Source: Pseudopithomyces maydicus
Lineage: Eukaryota; Ascomycota; Dothideomycetes; Pleosporales; Didymosphaeriaceae
Assembly (NCBI GenBank): GCA_026873275.1
Contig: JANTUC010000022.1
Span: 186,001-250,000 of the forward strand
DNA length: 64,000 bases
Reading direction: 5' to 3'
In this document: piece after piece, positions 1 to 12,183 of the stretch
Position numbering within the stretch: the first letter of the stretch is position 1
Layout: each line of letters opens with the position of its first letter
The notes under the pieces: generated by a model
The model's input: only the letters and a program-made list of their open reading frames with translations
What the model was told of the DNA's origin: nothing
The model's database searches: none
Translations under genes and position numbers: made by a program

Positions 1-411
1 TACTGCGCAACATGTGGGGATTCAATTAGCGCAATTTGCCAAGGAATGATGAAATGCAGGCCTTGCCAATTTTTCCTGAACACGGAAGCTGGAACATCAG
101 CGGCTCCGGATGGTAGTTTTCGTACGAATCCTTATCTCAGCCTGCTGATGGCTACGTCAACTTACGGCGGCCTCCTCTCTAGGCCACCTGCATGGCCTCT
201 GACCAGGATATTATGGGATCATGTTTCCCGTATGCAGATCATTTGTATCGTATTGTAATGCGGAAGAGTGTTTTTGCTCGGTTCTCGGACGAGAGAGATG
301 ACCAAACCAGCATGCAGGCAGCAGCACATTGCGAACACATCACTGTACACTTCAGTCACGTCTTCACTCAATCCGCCTTCTGAAAATTCACGTGCTTGGA
401 ACATTTTCACC
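1..411. other. Spacer, left edge
   Basis: No gene is recognisable here. It serves as the upstream region of the hydrolase gene that starts at 412. The frame of that gene stays open upstream to 268, but the in-frame residues before 412 have no hydrolase features. Confidence 0.5.
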
Positions 412-1533
412 ATGGCGGACCAAGCAGACCCTATGACTTCTTCTTCGAAGGGCACAGTGCGAGTTCGCATCATCGACACTACTTCCTATATACATAATCT
501 TCCCGCGGGAGTATTTCTTTCGCCTGAAATTCCAGGTCTCAGCAAACTCTCTGGTCCAAGCTTCTCGTTTCTGATTGAACATCCTTCATCGCGTATGCTT
601 CTCTTCGACCTAGGCATAAGGAAAGATTGGGAGAATCTACCGCCCATCACCACGCGCCGCATTGAGCTCATGAAATGCAACGTTGAGGTGGAGAAAGGCG
701 TACGAGAACAACTTGAAGAACACGATGTGAACGTCAAAGACATCGAGGGTATTGTGTGGTCTCATTGGCATTGGGACCACACTGGAGATCCAAGCACTTT
801 TGAGAAGAGTACGGCTTTGATAGTAGGGCCTGGTTTTACCGCGAATTTTACACCCGGCTATCCGACCAACAATGAGGGGCGGATACTGGATAGCGACCTA
901 GATGGGCGAGAGTTGAAGGAGATATCCTTTGACCAGGGTCTGAAGATGGGTGGTTTCGACGCTTTCGATTATTTTGGAGACGGATCTTTCTATCTTCTTA
1001 ACAGCCCTGGTCATGCCATAGGCCATATGTGTGGTTTAGCCAGGGTAAAAACATCGCCCAATTCGTTTGTGTTCATGGGCGGCGACATCTGTCACCATGT
1101 GGGTCAGTTCCGGCCATCGTCGCACGACCCATTGCCTACAATGATCTCACCACATCCTCTCGACCATCTAGAGACGGCTCCCTGTCCTGGTGCGCTTTTC
1201 GAACATCTTCTACCAGAGGGCGACACGTCTAAGCCATTCTATTGCGTTGCCGGCCCCAAGAACGGTATACAGGTTGCTACTGATATCGACGCAGCGAACG
1301 AATCAATCAGTAAGCTCCAGGATATGGATGCATTGGAAGAGGTCCTAGTGGTTATAGCACACGACTCAAGTCTTCGCGATGTGATAGATTTCTTCCCTGA
1401 GTATGCCGATGATTTTCTTGAAAAAGGGTGGGCAACAAAGGGTAGGTGGTTGTTCTTGAAGGATTTCGCTCAAGCACTGAAGGGCCTACCCACACTTGAA
1501 GCGAAGATGCAGTCAGTGAACTTGACAGTGTAG
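412..1533 (+). CDS. Metallo-beta-lactamase-fold hydrolase
   Basis: Intronless, 373 aa. The zinc-binding signature HWHWDHTGD (HxHxDH) is seen about 115-120 residues in, followed by downstream His motifs (SPGHAIGH, GGDICHH) and a late IAHDSS that fit further metal ligands. The start is placed at 412 because it lies in a strong context (ACCATGG) and the protein then begins just before the first conserved strand (FSFLIEHPSSRMLLFDLG). The family covers lactonases and thioesterase-like hydrolases. Fungal members occur both in biosynthetic clusters and in lactone catabolism. The substrate cannot be read from the sequence. There is no signal peptide, so it is probably cytosolic. It is the first gene of a run of cluster-like enzymes, which suggests hydrolysis of a lactone or thioester intermediate (inference). 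Confidence 0.85.
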   Translation: MADQADPMTSSSKGTVRVRIIDTTSYIHNLPAGVFLSPEIPGLSKLSGPSFSFLIEHPSSRMLLFDLGIRKDWENLPPITTRRIELMKCNVEVEKGVREQLEEHDVNVKDIEGIVWSHWHWDHTGDPSTFEKSTALIVGPGFTANFTPGYPTNNEGRILDSDLDGRELKEISFDQGLKMGGFDAFDYFGDGSFYLLNSPGHAIGHMCGLARVKTSPNSFVFMGGDICHHVGQFRPSSHDPLPTMISPHPLDHLETAPCPGALFEHLLPEGDTSKPFYCVAGPKNGIQVATDIDAANESISKLQDMDALEEVLVVIAHDSSLRDVIDFFPEYADDFLEKGWATKGRWLFLKDFAQALKGLPTLEAKMQSVNLTV

Positions 1534-1797
1534 GATATATATGGAATGAATTCATTTTATCACGGCTTTGATGCGAATTTCGAATGTCATTGTATTGCGT
1601 GCGCAGGCTCATGGTATCAGGTATGACAAGAGATTGTTTAAATTGGCTCTAATGTCTATGGTTGAAAGGATCAGTGCAAAAATTTCGAAAATCATGATTC
1701 ATGAGAAGGAAAAACGACGCCTGTCTTTGAATTGATCTATCAATACTGTCTTACAATTTGACAATCCCAACCTCCAAAAAAGATCAGAAAACAGTGT

Positions 1798-2973
1798 TCA
1801 AAGCCAGTGAGTTGTCAAGAAGTCAACACCGTCTTGTATCCATGCATCATCTTTGTGACAGTTTACCTCGAACCCATGATCACCAGGTCTGAGGCTCATC
1901 AACATCGGAATACCGGGGTGCATATGTCTCAACTTCTCCGCAAAACCAATTGAGCACTGCTGAGGAACCTAGTTGCTTGTTAAATTGTGATTGAGGTGGG
2001 GTGAGCGATTTCTCGGTGACTTACGACCGAGTCTTGATGGCCATGTATAAGCCAAACTGATCATGTTAGCGGATGCTCTCTCCTCGTATTACTGATAGAC
2101 CTACTTGGGGGCATTGAATTCGATTTCTGCATCACCTTGATAACGTCAAGGTCTTCGTTCGAATCCGGTGTCAACCAACGAGCCAAATATGCCTGTTGTA
2201 GGACGCAGGTCACGAGATTCCACATCTCTACAACATCACCACTCGTTCTCACCGTATCGCGCTTGATGCCCTTCAGATACGTCCTAATGATGCTTTCCGC
2301 TTTTCCGGGTGGGGGAGGCCTCTTTCCCAATATCAATCTGGGTCCCGGAAGACGGCATTGGGGGATATTCGCATCTATCGAGCCACCCATTGATGCAATA
2401 ACTTTGATTCTTGCCAGGTCGCCAAAGAGTAGCGCGGATTGCACAGCCAGATATCCGCCGGCAGATTGACCAGTACAAGCGATGCGCGAAAGATCAGGAA
2501 CAGTATCCCAGTTTTCTGCCAACGCTGGAAGCTCGTCATGAAGCCATTTCCAGAAGTCACCAACATCTGCAATGATTTCAGTAGCTGTTGCTTCTGGGAG
2601 TAGTCGGTAGTCGGGTGCTATGAGTATCGCAGAGTTCGTGATACATATATCAAGGAGCCTGCCTAAGGTTCAGTTTCGCCAACATTGAGATCATAAAATA
2701 AAAAATGGGAACACACCATTCAGGTAGCCATCCTTCATACAAACGGCTACCTACGATAAACCCTCCTCCATGCCAGTTGACAATAACAGGATACTCTTGT
2801 TTCGGGTTCGACTGCAAATATTTCGGTATTAGAACACTTGTTTTGATGTCTACGTCATGGACTGTCTTGTAGACGAAATCGATCTTTTCGAATGGTGAAA
2901 GTTTACTTCTAATCATTGTTCCAAGAAAGTTTTGTGTGGAAATGGGTGGCAAAGCATAGCATATGGGAGTCAT
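1798..2973 (-). CDS. Alpha/beta hydrolase (HSL/fold-3 type)
   Basis: Four exons: 2717-2973, 2105-2658, 2025-2056 and 1798-1968, giving 337 aa. All catalytic elements are recovered only when the two small 3' exons are included: the oxyanion-hole motif HGGGF, APDYRLLPEA, the nucleophile elbow GQSAGG, the Asp motif HGHQDSVVP spanning the exon 3/4 junction, and the His motif RPGDHGFE. A complete Ser-Asp-His triad at normal family length argues for an active esterase or lipase-like enzyme. There is no signal peptide. It is transcribed away from P450-1 across a 1.3 kb spacer. The actual ester substrate is unknown. In this setting it could deacylate a pathway intermediate (inference). Confidence 0.85.
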
Positions 2974-4270
2974 AGTCAAAGAACGGTATATAATTCATCA
3001 CGAGTATGCTATTTTCGGTCCACTGACTAATGTTTTGGACTGTACATTTCACTAACTAATTTACTCTATAGCTCAGCCTCCCTCGATACTACAATACGAG
3101 GCTTTAGCTTGACGAAGGCTAATGTTCTGATGAAAGATAAGACAGGGATCTACATTATTCAGCCACATTCTATAGATACTCGAACAGTACCGTGTGCATA
3201 CCAAGACATAGTGGAACTAAAAATGCAACCTGCCAAAGTCTTGGACGCTTAGCCAAGGCTTCAATCCCCCACCCGTTCCGCTCGCACTCGCGTGATATCG
3301 GTAGTCCCGAGCTCATCTTTGGGTTCTGATGTGCAATATCGCATCATTTAGCTTAAATGGGAGATTTTTGGTCGTCATCGCCACTAAGAGGCCTCCAAAG
3401 ACATTCTCTTGGGACGCCTTGGATGTTACAGGGAGACTTGCGTAGGAGCTTCCAGGGGGTGTATCATATCTGCAGTTCCCATTGTGGAAAAATGCCCGGA
3501 AGACATCCTGTCGGCCACGAGCTGCTCAAGACAGTCCTGGGGGGCGTTAGCCGTTGCCGTTCATGCTATGCACACTCGTAGGATTCCGCTATTCGGACCG
3601 TTGCGTTGTCCGCATCCATCAGGCGTCATCCGTCAGCCGCACACTCGTTAATCTTCCCTGTTCGGTAGATATGATTGGGTTGCTCTAGTCAATCCAAATG
3701 CCGAAAAGATCTGCATAATACCTAAGAACGCCCAGATCCAAATCCTTCGACGGTAGCTTCCGATACGCTTAGCCATCCTTGACAATTGAAGCTTTGTATG
3801 CAGGTGCTAAGGCATAGTAGGGATCTCGATTCGCAAGCGAACATCAGCCATTCGTGCTTCGTGTACACGATACGGACTTCATGCGGAGCTGCTCACCATG
3901 TAAACCTCTTTACAGATAAGAGTATCCTTTACGTATGGGATACTGTTGAAGGATTCTTAGCCATTTTTACTTCAGTTGAGATTCTTCACCATAGGAAGTA
4001 GTCAAGGTTCGGGATTCGGGATTTCTGTTATCCGAAAGCCGAACCTTCTCTTAGCGAATCAACAGGTAGACCCTCAATCGTTGCCTACTTTGAAATAGTA
4101 CATTCTGTCGGTACTCGATACTCAATAGGATCCTCGTTTTCTTGTTTTTGAGTTGCTATGTTATGTTCGTTGTTAGGTGAATCTTCAAGACGTGTAGTCA
4201 CTCCAGCTTTTGAAAATCCATAGAGAGACCTCAATTGTAACACAGATTAGACGGCTGCTGATTTACAACC
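2974..4270. other. Intergenic spacer, possible divergent promoter
   Basis: This 1.3 kb lies between the divergently transcribed hydrolase and P450-1. Short open frames on both strands show no family features. Any shared promoter would sit here, but I see no specific binding motif I can defend. Confidence 0.5.
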
Positions 4271-6018
4271 ATGGAGTATGATTCAAAGTTTATATTGGGC
4301 GTTTTCGGTATTCTCATCGCTTGTTTGGCATATGCGCTCTCGCTACGACGTCAGAAACTCGTCGGTATTCCTGTGATGACTGGCTATGGAGAAGATCACG
4401 AGCGCGCTATGCTTGATGGAACGTTGAAGGTACATTACACAAGTCCCACCCTTGAGATATACTACCCTCCTCATATTCGCTGCTTATTTCGAATTCTAGT
4501 ACCCAACGACTCCATTCGTAATAGAAACCCAGCGACCATTCGTCATCGTCCCAGCATGCACCTTCGAGGAACTCGGACGTATCGCCCAGGCAAAAGCAAC
4601 GCTGTGGGGTGTTCAAAAGCAAGAGATGTGTGGAGACTATACAGGTCTCTTTCAGCACAACATCGAGCTGAACCAAGCTTTAAGGCTCCATCTGCATCGC
4701 AACCTGGCAGACACAGTCAATTCAGTAGAAGACAAGATTGATTGGGTTTTCGAGAAAGAGTTGGGCTCACCTCAAGAGTGGAAAGCATTCCGGGTACATG
4801 AAGTAACAGTTCGCATGGTCGCACGGCTAGTTGCCGGGGTTTTTGTTGGTTCTCGTTTCGCGTCTGACGATGAGTGGACAAAGCTATCGCTCGGCCTAGC
4901 CACCGATCTTGTATACGCGAGAGATGCTATCAAGAAATGGCCCACTTGGCTTCAGCCTATCGCTGGCCCTTTCCTCAAAGACATCAGGAGAGTCAACACT
5001 CAATTGACCAAGATGGCCAAGATGCTAAAGCCAGTTATTGAAAATAGCGTCTTGGAAGGTACTCAATCCTACAGACAGACCTTGTATGACGATCAGAAGA
5101 TTGACCTGGAGCACGGAGGTGGAGAACCTGAAGGGACATTCATGTCTTGGGTACTCAGCAGATTGAACACTGCTGATCCCGAGGTAATCGCACGTGTTCA
5201 ACTCAGCCGTAAGTTCATTCGGTACATAATATATCACGACACGCTAATATTGATTACATAGTTTCGTTCGCTTCCATAAATACAACGACGAATGCTCTCT
5301 GTTTCATCGTCATTGACCTGGGGGCACGGCCTGAGTACATACAACCTTTGCGCGAGGAGATCGAACAAGTGATCCAGGAAGACAACGTGCAGGAGGATGA
5401 GAATGGTGTACTCAGATTCAAACAAGCATCCCTCAATAAACTGTGGAAGCTCGACAGCTTTATGAAGGAGAGTTCCAGACTATCGAAAAACGGCAGTAAG
5501 TTTAGATTATCTATAGGGCCCAATGACCCATGCAGAAAGTAGACTAACACGGGTGATTAGTCACAAATCTACGCCTTGTGCAGCAGCCGATAACGCTTTC
5601 TACGGGTCATAGACTTCCCAAGGGAACTCGCATTGCTTTTGACACGCGATCAATACATTTGTCAACAAGTACACAAACTTTCTCTCCAGAATACAACCCT
5701 CCTGAGAACAAACCACCCGCCGAATTTGATGGATTTCGTTTCTATCGGCTTCGGAAAATGCAAGGGAAAGAAAATCTGCATCGTTTTGCTACAGCTTCAG
5801 CTGAATCTTTAACGTGGGGTTTTGGCGACCATGCTTGCCCTGGTCGCTTTTTTGCCGACTATGAGTTGAAGGTATTATTGATCGAGCTACTTCGAAAATG
5901 GGATATCAGAGTGAGAGACCCCACGGTGACAAACTCGGAGAATTTGAGGAAGATGAGAGAGCTTGTAGTCGTAGTGCCTAGAGACGCGGAGGTGGAGTTA
6001 AGGCGGAGGAAGGTGTGA
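4271..6018 (+). CDS. Cytochrome P450 (CYP68-like), P450-1
   Basis: Four exons: 4271-4429, 4500-5208, 5262-5495 and 5561-6018, giving 519 aa, normal for a microsomal fungal P450. An N-terminal membrane anchor (FILGVFGILIACLAYAL) comes first. The join at exon 1/2 gives the usual YPTTPFVI segment. The I-helix region reads SFASINTTTNAL, the K-helix ExxR is ESSR (FMKESSRL), and the heme loop is WGFGDHACPGRFF with the cysteine ligand. Trp in place of the first Phe of the FxxGxxxC signature occurs in other fungal P450s. The general look, including the heme loop, resembles the ent-kaurene-oxidase-like CYP68/CYP503 group, which acts on terpenoid and polyketide scaffolds. The substrate is not determinable. 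A second P450 of similar type lies at 9785. Confidence 0.88.
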
Positions 6019-6517
6019 AGTGCTTGACCTTACCTCTTTTGTGGCTAGTAACCCAGAAATAAAAATTGTATGCGCATTGTCCTGCTTCCCGATAGCTTTT
6101 TAAACATATCATCCAGACTTCATAGATTCATAGACTGTTGTTGAGGGGCCTTATAAAAGGAAGACGACATTTTTCCCGGGTCCTCGCCGCAGTACCCACG
6201 TGTACCAGAATCCTTTGACTGCCGTCACGTATTTTGAAAGAAATTTACATATATGATGTGCAACACTATAGTGTATGAACAGAGTGCTAGTCAATGACGT
6301 TGCATGCCTCAAAAAATCCACGATGTCGCGGTTCTCTCTTGGATGTTTCATTAACCAGGCAGGAATTCCACTTTTCTACTAGATACAAACCGAATTACCA
6401 TATGCATTGGTTTTACTATCACCACATCTGCGCTATTACGCATTCGATGCACCCTCAATATCGTACTGATAACACACCTTCTCCATCAACCAATCAACAT
6501 TGTTTTCAACCCATAGC
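6019..6517. other. Convergent 3' spacer
   Basis: This is the short region between the convergent P450-1 and MFS genes. A TATA-like string near 6151 is not positioned upstream of either gene, so I do not call a promoter. Confidence 0.5.
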
Positions 6518-8543
6518 TCAAGCCTTTGAAGGCGCTGCAGGCTTCTTCTTCAAACTCTTCCAACCCATGCCGAACGCAAACACGAAGCAACCAACCCCCA
6601 TCGCTGCAGCCATGTAGAAAACCCGATCAATGCTATCAGCATAGGCTACCAAGACACCTGCAAGATCCGAGCCAGAAACGAACTTTCGAAACGCCGTAGC
6701 ACCCGCCTCCACAACCTTTTGCGCATCGACCGAAGGGGCTTCTTTCATGAGCAGAGTTCGGAAGCTGTTGCTGAAGATGAGTTCAGCGATGCTGAGGAAC
6801 ACTGCTGCGCCAAACGATTGGCTGAAGATGGTGAGCGACATGGCGAGGGGCATCTGCTGTGGAGGGACTGTGTTTTGAACTGCGAGGATAGGCTTTCACG
6901 GAAAGGTTAGCGGGCTGGTTAAACTTGGCATCGATGCGGTGTGCTTACCATTTGTAAACCAAGACCTCTACCGACACCGTATAGAATTTGGTAACCGATC
7001 CATTTGCCGGTGGATGTGTCGGGTGTAAACGTTGAGATCAATCCACTGCCGATAGACAACAGAACAGTAGCAAATAGAGCGACAGGTATATAGTAGCCAA
7101 CAACACCCACTGGTAAATTGATTAGTAAATGTCACGATCATTGATGGCAGAGACTTACTGATTGGTCCTGAGCTGAGAGCTGCAATGACGTGAGCTATGA
7201 TCATTGGCAAGATGTAGACACCAGCCATAGTGGGCGATGATCCTTTCACACCCTGGAAATACACCGGCACCCAGTATGATGCTGTGTATAGATTTCCCAT
7301 GAACAGACCATATACAATGCAGCTAGTCCATACTGTTCTCCTGCGTGCGATGGAGAACGGAAGCAGCGCGGCGTCGCCTTTATGATAGTCCCAACCAAGG
7401 AATACAATGAACGTAGCCCCAGCTCCGACAAAAAGGCCAATGATCTGAGAGCTGCCCCAGGCATAGGTTGTACCACCCCATTGTAAAGCCAGTAGCAGCA
7501 TGACTAGCGCTGGGGCGAAGATGGCGAATCCGATAAGATCGAGGCTGGTGTGGAGGGTGCGAAGGACCGAGAGGGGCGGTGGGCGAGGGTGTTGCATCGG
7601 AATGCGAACAAAAAACATCTGAGCAGCAACTAGACCGCCGATGGGTAGGTTGAGATAGAAGCCTGGGTATCTTAGTATTCATGTAAAGCCTGGTTGGATA
7701 AGTGACTTGCTTACACCACCTCCAAGTTGCGAATTCAGTCAAGAGACCTCCGAACAATGGTCCGCTAGCGAGACCGAGCTGTCCGATGCCCATCACGATG
7801 CCAATAAGTGCTAGGAAGAGATATTAGCAAGCGATTGCTCTGGGATTGGATAGGGTCATAACGTACTGGGTCTCTTATGCATTGGTGCGCATTCTGAGAT
7901 GATCAAGAGTGCGCCATTCAAGATTCCCGAAGTGCCTAGGCCTGCGATGACCCGTCCTACGATGAGCATCGCAGACGAATTCGCCAACCCACAGATGAGG
8001 GAGCCAAGTTCGAAAATGAAGAAAAACCCCAAGAACGTCCACTGTTCAATAGATTAGTACAGTGTTGACGGCTCGAAGTGCACTCATAGGCTCAACACAC
8101 CTTAGGTACAAACTTCATGTACATCTTCCCAGAGAGCGGCTGGAAGACAGCGCTAGCACTTGTCAACTATCATTCAATTGCGCGTCCATTAAGGCTCCGA
8201 CTTACCTACCCAGCTGGTACGCTGCACCATACCAGCCGATATCATTGAGAGACTTGAAGTCATCCGTAATCCGAGGCGCAGCGGCAACGACGATGGTACC
8301 ATCTAAGAGCATCAAGAACGTGACCAGGGTGAGAGCAGCCAAGATATTGAAGAGCTTGAAGCCATGAGCGTATTCGGGCTCCTTGGCTGGAGGTGCGGCT
8401 GGAGGCGGGCTTGGTTGTTCTGCTTGCTTCTCGCCTGGTTGGCTGTCTTCGATGTCGGCCTCCGGGGACGATGTGGACATGTCGCTTTTCTCCAGAACGG
8501 CTGTACCGGGCGATGGCGCCCGGGAAGACTCGTGGGATACCAT
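6518..8543 (-). CDS. MFS transporter, DHA2-type (14-TM) exporter
   Basis: Multi-exon gene, starting at 8543 (MVSHESSRAP) and ending at 6518, about 550 aa. A polar Pro/Glu-rich N-terminus is followed by TM1 with the LDGTIVVAAAPRI motif typical of DHA family antiporters, a GRVIAGLGTSGILNG segment, motif C (GIGQLGLASGPLFGG), FYLNLPIGGL, then SGPI-MGVVGYYIP and the late VPPQQMPLAMSL segment. All exons join in frame, for example GPI/MGVVG across an intron near 7130 and QM/PILAVQ near 6900. It probably resides in the plasma membrane and exports drugs or metabolites by proton antiport (family knowledge). Flanked by P450s, it is a natural candidate for exporting a cluster product. The C-terminus ends in a short Lys-rich tail. 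Confidence 0.88.
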
Positions 8544-9784
8544 TCCTTAGTTCTATGGCAGCTTTGATTCGAAGTAGGAAAGTGGTGAAAGAGCAGTTTC
8601 TGGTAGCAAAACACAGCGTGCTATCTCGCTGTTTAATTTGTTTCCAATAGCCAGCAGTGTTGACAGCGGTGCCGGGAATGTCGCGAAATCCGTTTTGGCT
8701 CAATGTGCTTGCCGATCTTGTCGAATTTGTTGTTAGCAAGATCAGTTGTGTCACATTGTGTTTATTGTTCTTGTCGATGCGATTGTTTGTGGTTGCCAAA
8801 TATGCTGCAAACGGGATTCGGTGGTGAATGGCGCGAAATCCGGCTCGCACTTTCGCACTTTCGCTGTTGACAGCCTCATCTCTGTAGGTCGTCCAATCAC
8901 ACACAGCGGCTTCTTTGAGCGCACACGCAGATCTCGTTGTTTCGCTATCTCGCTCTTTCGCTGTTTCGCTACTTCGCACTTTCGCACTGTCGCTCTTTCG
9001 CTGCTTCGTGCTGTCCCGTGCGTAGCCGACGACCAGGATTAATCCAAATTGTCTCATGACACACCCGTATACAATCTATACAATCTCATCCTCCAGGAAG
9101 ACTTGTACATCAAGTCCGTAGCGCATGCGCCACCCTCGATGTGGAGGGGCGGCCTCTACACTTGTTTTCCTTGTGAATATGCATGCACGATCCTCAACGT
9201 CACTTTGATACTCACGCTAAGAGCATGGCGTTTCTTATTCCCTGGACAACGTCATTGACGCTAGATAGCGTGTTCCTGTTCGGGAAATCCATTCGTCCGC
9301 GATCGACGACGCCCTCGCATGCCCTTTTCGACCAAGAGGACGTGGGGGCATTTGCATCTGTGGGCTGAGGAACACGCGTGCCGCTGGAGAAATCCGCTCC
9401 TAGTCGTCCCACTTTTCTTTCGAAGGAACAACGAAGGTAAGCTGCATGTTGTTCATGCACGCTACATGAAACCAGCCTGGGGTGATCTGAACAGGCCGAC
9501 GGCGGCTGAGAACCCGTGGAACTCAACTAGAATGTCTTAGCCCACTTGGTATGGCTTTAGAGTGGTTTTCTGCTGGGTACAAAAAGATACTGCTATGTTA
9601 TGCTAGTACATAAATTGGTCATAGTTGAAAGCAGGAACGATTGATTAGTAGGTCTTTGACCTCATAGAGAAAGACTCAAGGACGCTATCTGATAAACATA
9701 AATAAATTTACTGTGTTCCTGAAATCGTGTCACATTCGGTTCACGGGGAAACAATTGAGCTGATTGCCTCTGAGATTTTCCAAC
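8544..9784. other. Divergent spacer between MFS and P450-2
   Basis: This 1.24 kb contains no recognisable gene. A degenerate TTTCGC tract at about 8850-9010 dominates the middle. The spacer separates two divergent genes and could hold a shared promoter. Confidence 0.5.
8850..9012. repeat. Degenerate TTCGC(A/T)CTTTCGC tandem repeat
   Basis: Many loosely spaced copies of TTTCGC/TCTCGC/CTTCGC with 4-8 nt spacers, densest at 8935-9010. On the opposite strand this reads as a run of GCGAAA words and gives artificial Ser/Lys/Arg-rich open frames. It looks like a decayed minisatellite. Confidence 0.7.
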
Positions 9785-11634
9785 ATGACTATACCGAACA
9801 GTCTGCAGGAGTTCGTAGCTTCCAGATCTCCAATTCAAGTCATTCTCATTGCCTCGGCTCTCACATCGGTCGTATACTTTATACTTCATTCTCTTACCTC
9901 CAAGAAAACGAGCGACACAATTCCTATATACACACCTCAAGGTGATTACAAGAAACGATGGTCGTATGACAATCCCCATGCCCTTCAGGAAGCTTATACC
10001 CAGGTCAGTGCTCATTCAAGTGTTCATATTGAACAATCTAAAGAAACTAATAAGATACACAGAATAAGAAATCTCTATTCAAGATATGGACAAGCCAGGG
10101 TCACTGGCTGGCTCTGCCAGCACGCTATCTAGATGAGCTGAAAATGCAACCGGATACCAAGTTCCCTTCCGCTTTACAGAATGTATGGATACTACATGCC
10201 GGTTAATACCTTTGCTGATTGTGGTTCAGTTCTTCCTCGGACCTTACCTGTGGCCTGTTGAAAAGTGGAAGCTAGACTATGTCCATAAAGGTCTTCACAA
10301 GGATCTTAACAAGCATCTACGTAAGTCTACATCATACCTTTAGGATGCGTGCAGGTCGCTAATAGCCCCTCTCAAGCCTCAATGTTCGCGGATGCAAGAG
10401 AGGGAGCCAATACTCTGACCCCTGCTGAGTTTCCTGTGTGCAAGGGTATGTAGCCAGCCATCGGTACCGAGATGAGCACGGGTGCTCACGCTCTCAGATT
10501 GGACTCCAGTGAAAGTCCATCCCACGGTTCTAAGGCTTGTCAGTAAGATCAACACCAAACTCCTGATTGGGAACGGTCTTGAAAAAAACAAGGAATGGAT
10601 CGATATCAGTGCCAGTGTAGGGACCAAACCCCTAAAGACACCCTGGCATTATATTTCTGACGAGAAGAAACGCAGTACACGAAAAACATTTTTCTTTCCT
10701 CAGCAAAACTTCGCGTTTTCCACCCCGCTCTCCGTCCTCTGGTGCAGTACTTCATCCCCGAGCTCCGCGACGTATGGCGTTGCAACAAACGTGCCAAAGA
10801 GCTCCTTGCACCCATCATCGCGGAAAAGATTGAGCAGGAACAAGCTACCGACTACAAAAAACCAGTCGATTCTATCGAGTGGATTCGTGACGATGCAAAC
10901 GATCCAAGCTACAAAAATGACCCCCATCTTCACGCGATTTTACAGCTTATCCTTGCTGCTCTGAGCGTCAACACAACGAGTCAACTGATTACTAACTGCA
11001 TCTATAATCTCGCCACATATCCTGAATATGCAGATGTGTTGCGCGAGGAGTTCAAAGCAGCCTTGGAAGAGGCGGGTGGAGAGTGGACTATGGATAGCAT
11101 GTCCAAGCTCGAGAAGACCGATAGCTTCATCAAGGAAACGCTTCGGCATGCTGGTCACCTCACGCGTTAGTTCCCCGCTCTTTACTATCCAATACATCCT
11201 CATATTGACGCATAATAGTCACCTTCCAACGTGAGGCAAAGACCACCCTGACTCTGAAAGATGGCACACAGATCCCTGCAGGCTCTACTGTGTTCTTCCC
11301 CACCAACGCAGTGAACTTCGACGCCACACTGTACAACAACCCCGAGCAATTTGACCCCCTCCGATTCTTCAACCTTCGCCACTCCTCGCCCGAGAACGAG
11401 AAGAAATTCCAGCTCACGAGTATCACAGCCGAGCAGATGCAATTCGGCATGGGACGCCATGCGTGTCCCGGACGTGCCATTGCTAGTCACCAGGTCAAGC
11501 TCATCCTCGCCTATCTACTGAACAGGTATGATTTCAAGCTCAAAGAGGGGCAGGGCCGGCCCAAAACGGTATTGTTCCAGACGAACCAGTTTCCGGATCC
11601 GCAAGGGGAGATTATGTTCCGCGATAGGGCTTAG
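9785..11634 (+). CDS. Cytochrome P450 (CYP68-like), P450-2
   Basis: Predicted exons are 9785-10003, 10063-10182, 10230-10320, 10377-10445, 10498-10616, 10704-11165 and 11219-11634. The N-terminus carries a membrane anchor (IQVILIASALTSVVYFILH). Also visible are FFLGPYLWPVEKW, KVHPTVLRLVSKI, the I-helix equivalent AALSVNTTSQ, the ExxR motif ETLR, and the heme loop QFGMGRHACPGRAIAS. The ATG at 9785 is the first in frame. The junction between exons 5 and 6 does not keep phase (exon 5 ends in phase 0, the next exon needs phase 1), and roughly ten residues usually found there before KLRVFHPALRP are missing. Either one base is missing from the assembly or the locus is damaged. It is related in type to P450-1. 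Confidence 0.8.
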
Positions 11635-12183
11635 CGCGCTATTAGATAGATTGCGGGCCAATACTGCCCCGGTGCGGACGCGCGATGGCCGTATTACAAA
11701 TTCACTCATTCAACATGTATTGGTCCTATGTCTACACGGCGGGGCTACCTCGGGTTATATTGTTCAATAAACACTTGTGGACTGTTGAAGGATGTCCATT
11801 CGTAGCTAAATTACAATGATAAATCAACGATGTCTCTGTTCGAAGTCCCACATGTATTCTCGTAAGTACCGTGGTGATTGTGTTATAGTGTCGAAGTGTA
11901 AATGGGTCGTGGTTCAAGTATAAGAATATCCCAATGCCACGAAATGAATTGACTCACGTATGAAGATGTCTAAGTGAATAGATTCTTATACGTGAAACCC
12001 TCTCTCCGACACTTCAGTCCCGAGATTTCCAGTAGTTTGAGCTCACAGTAATTGATTGTACACGTGAGAAACGTAATTCCCGGGCTATCCCATTTGGTTC
12101 TAAAAGAATTACATCATCTATTGCTTGCCAACATCGGGAGTACCATATGCAGCCCTCGAACACCGACGGGTTTCAATATCAGC
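11635..12183. other. Convergent 3' spacer
   Basis: No gene is seen between the 3' ends of P450-2 and the quinone oxidoreductase gene. Confidence 0.5.

Noticed and set aside
3357..4001. Short frames between the hydrolase and P450-1
   Set aside because: They overlap each other in several frames, with no motifs or splice logic.
6150..6162. TATA-like TTATAAAAGG
   Set aside because: It lies between two convergent 3' ends, so it is not upstream of a gene.
8260..9057. 265-codon open frame on the minus strand overlapping the MFS first exon
   Set aside because: Its Ser/Lys/Arg-rich text comes from the TTTCGC tract and the rest is an off-frame shadow of the transporter.
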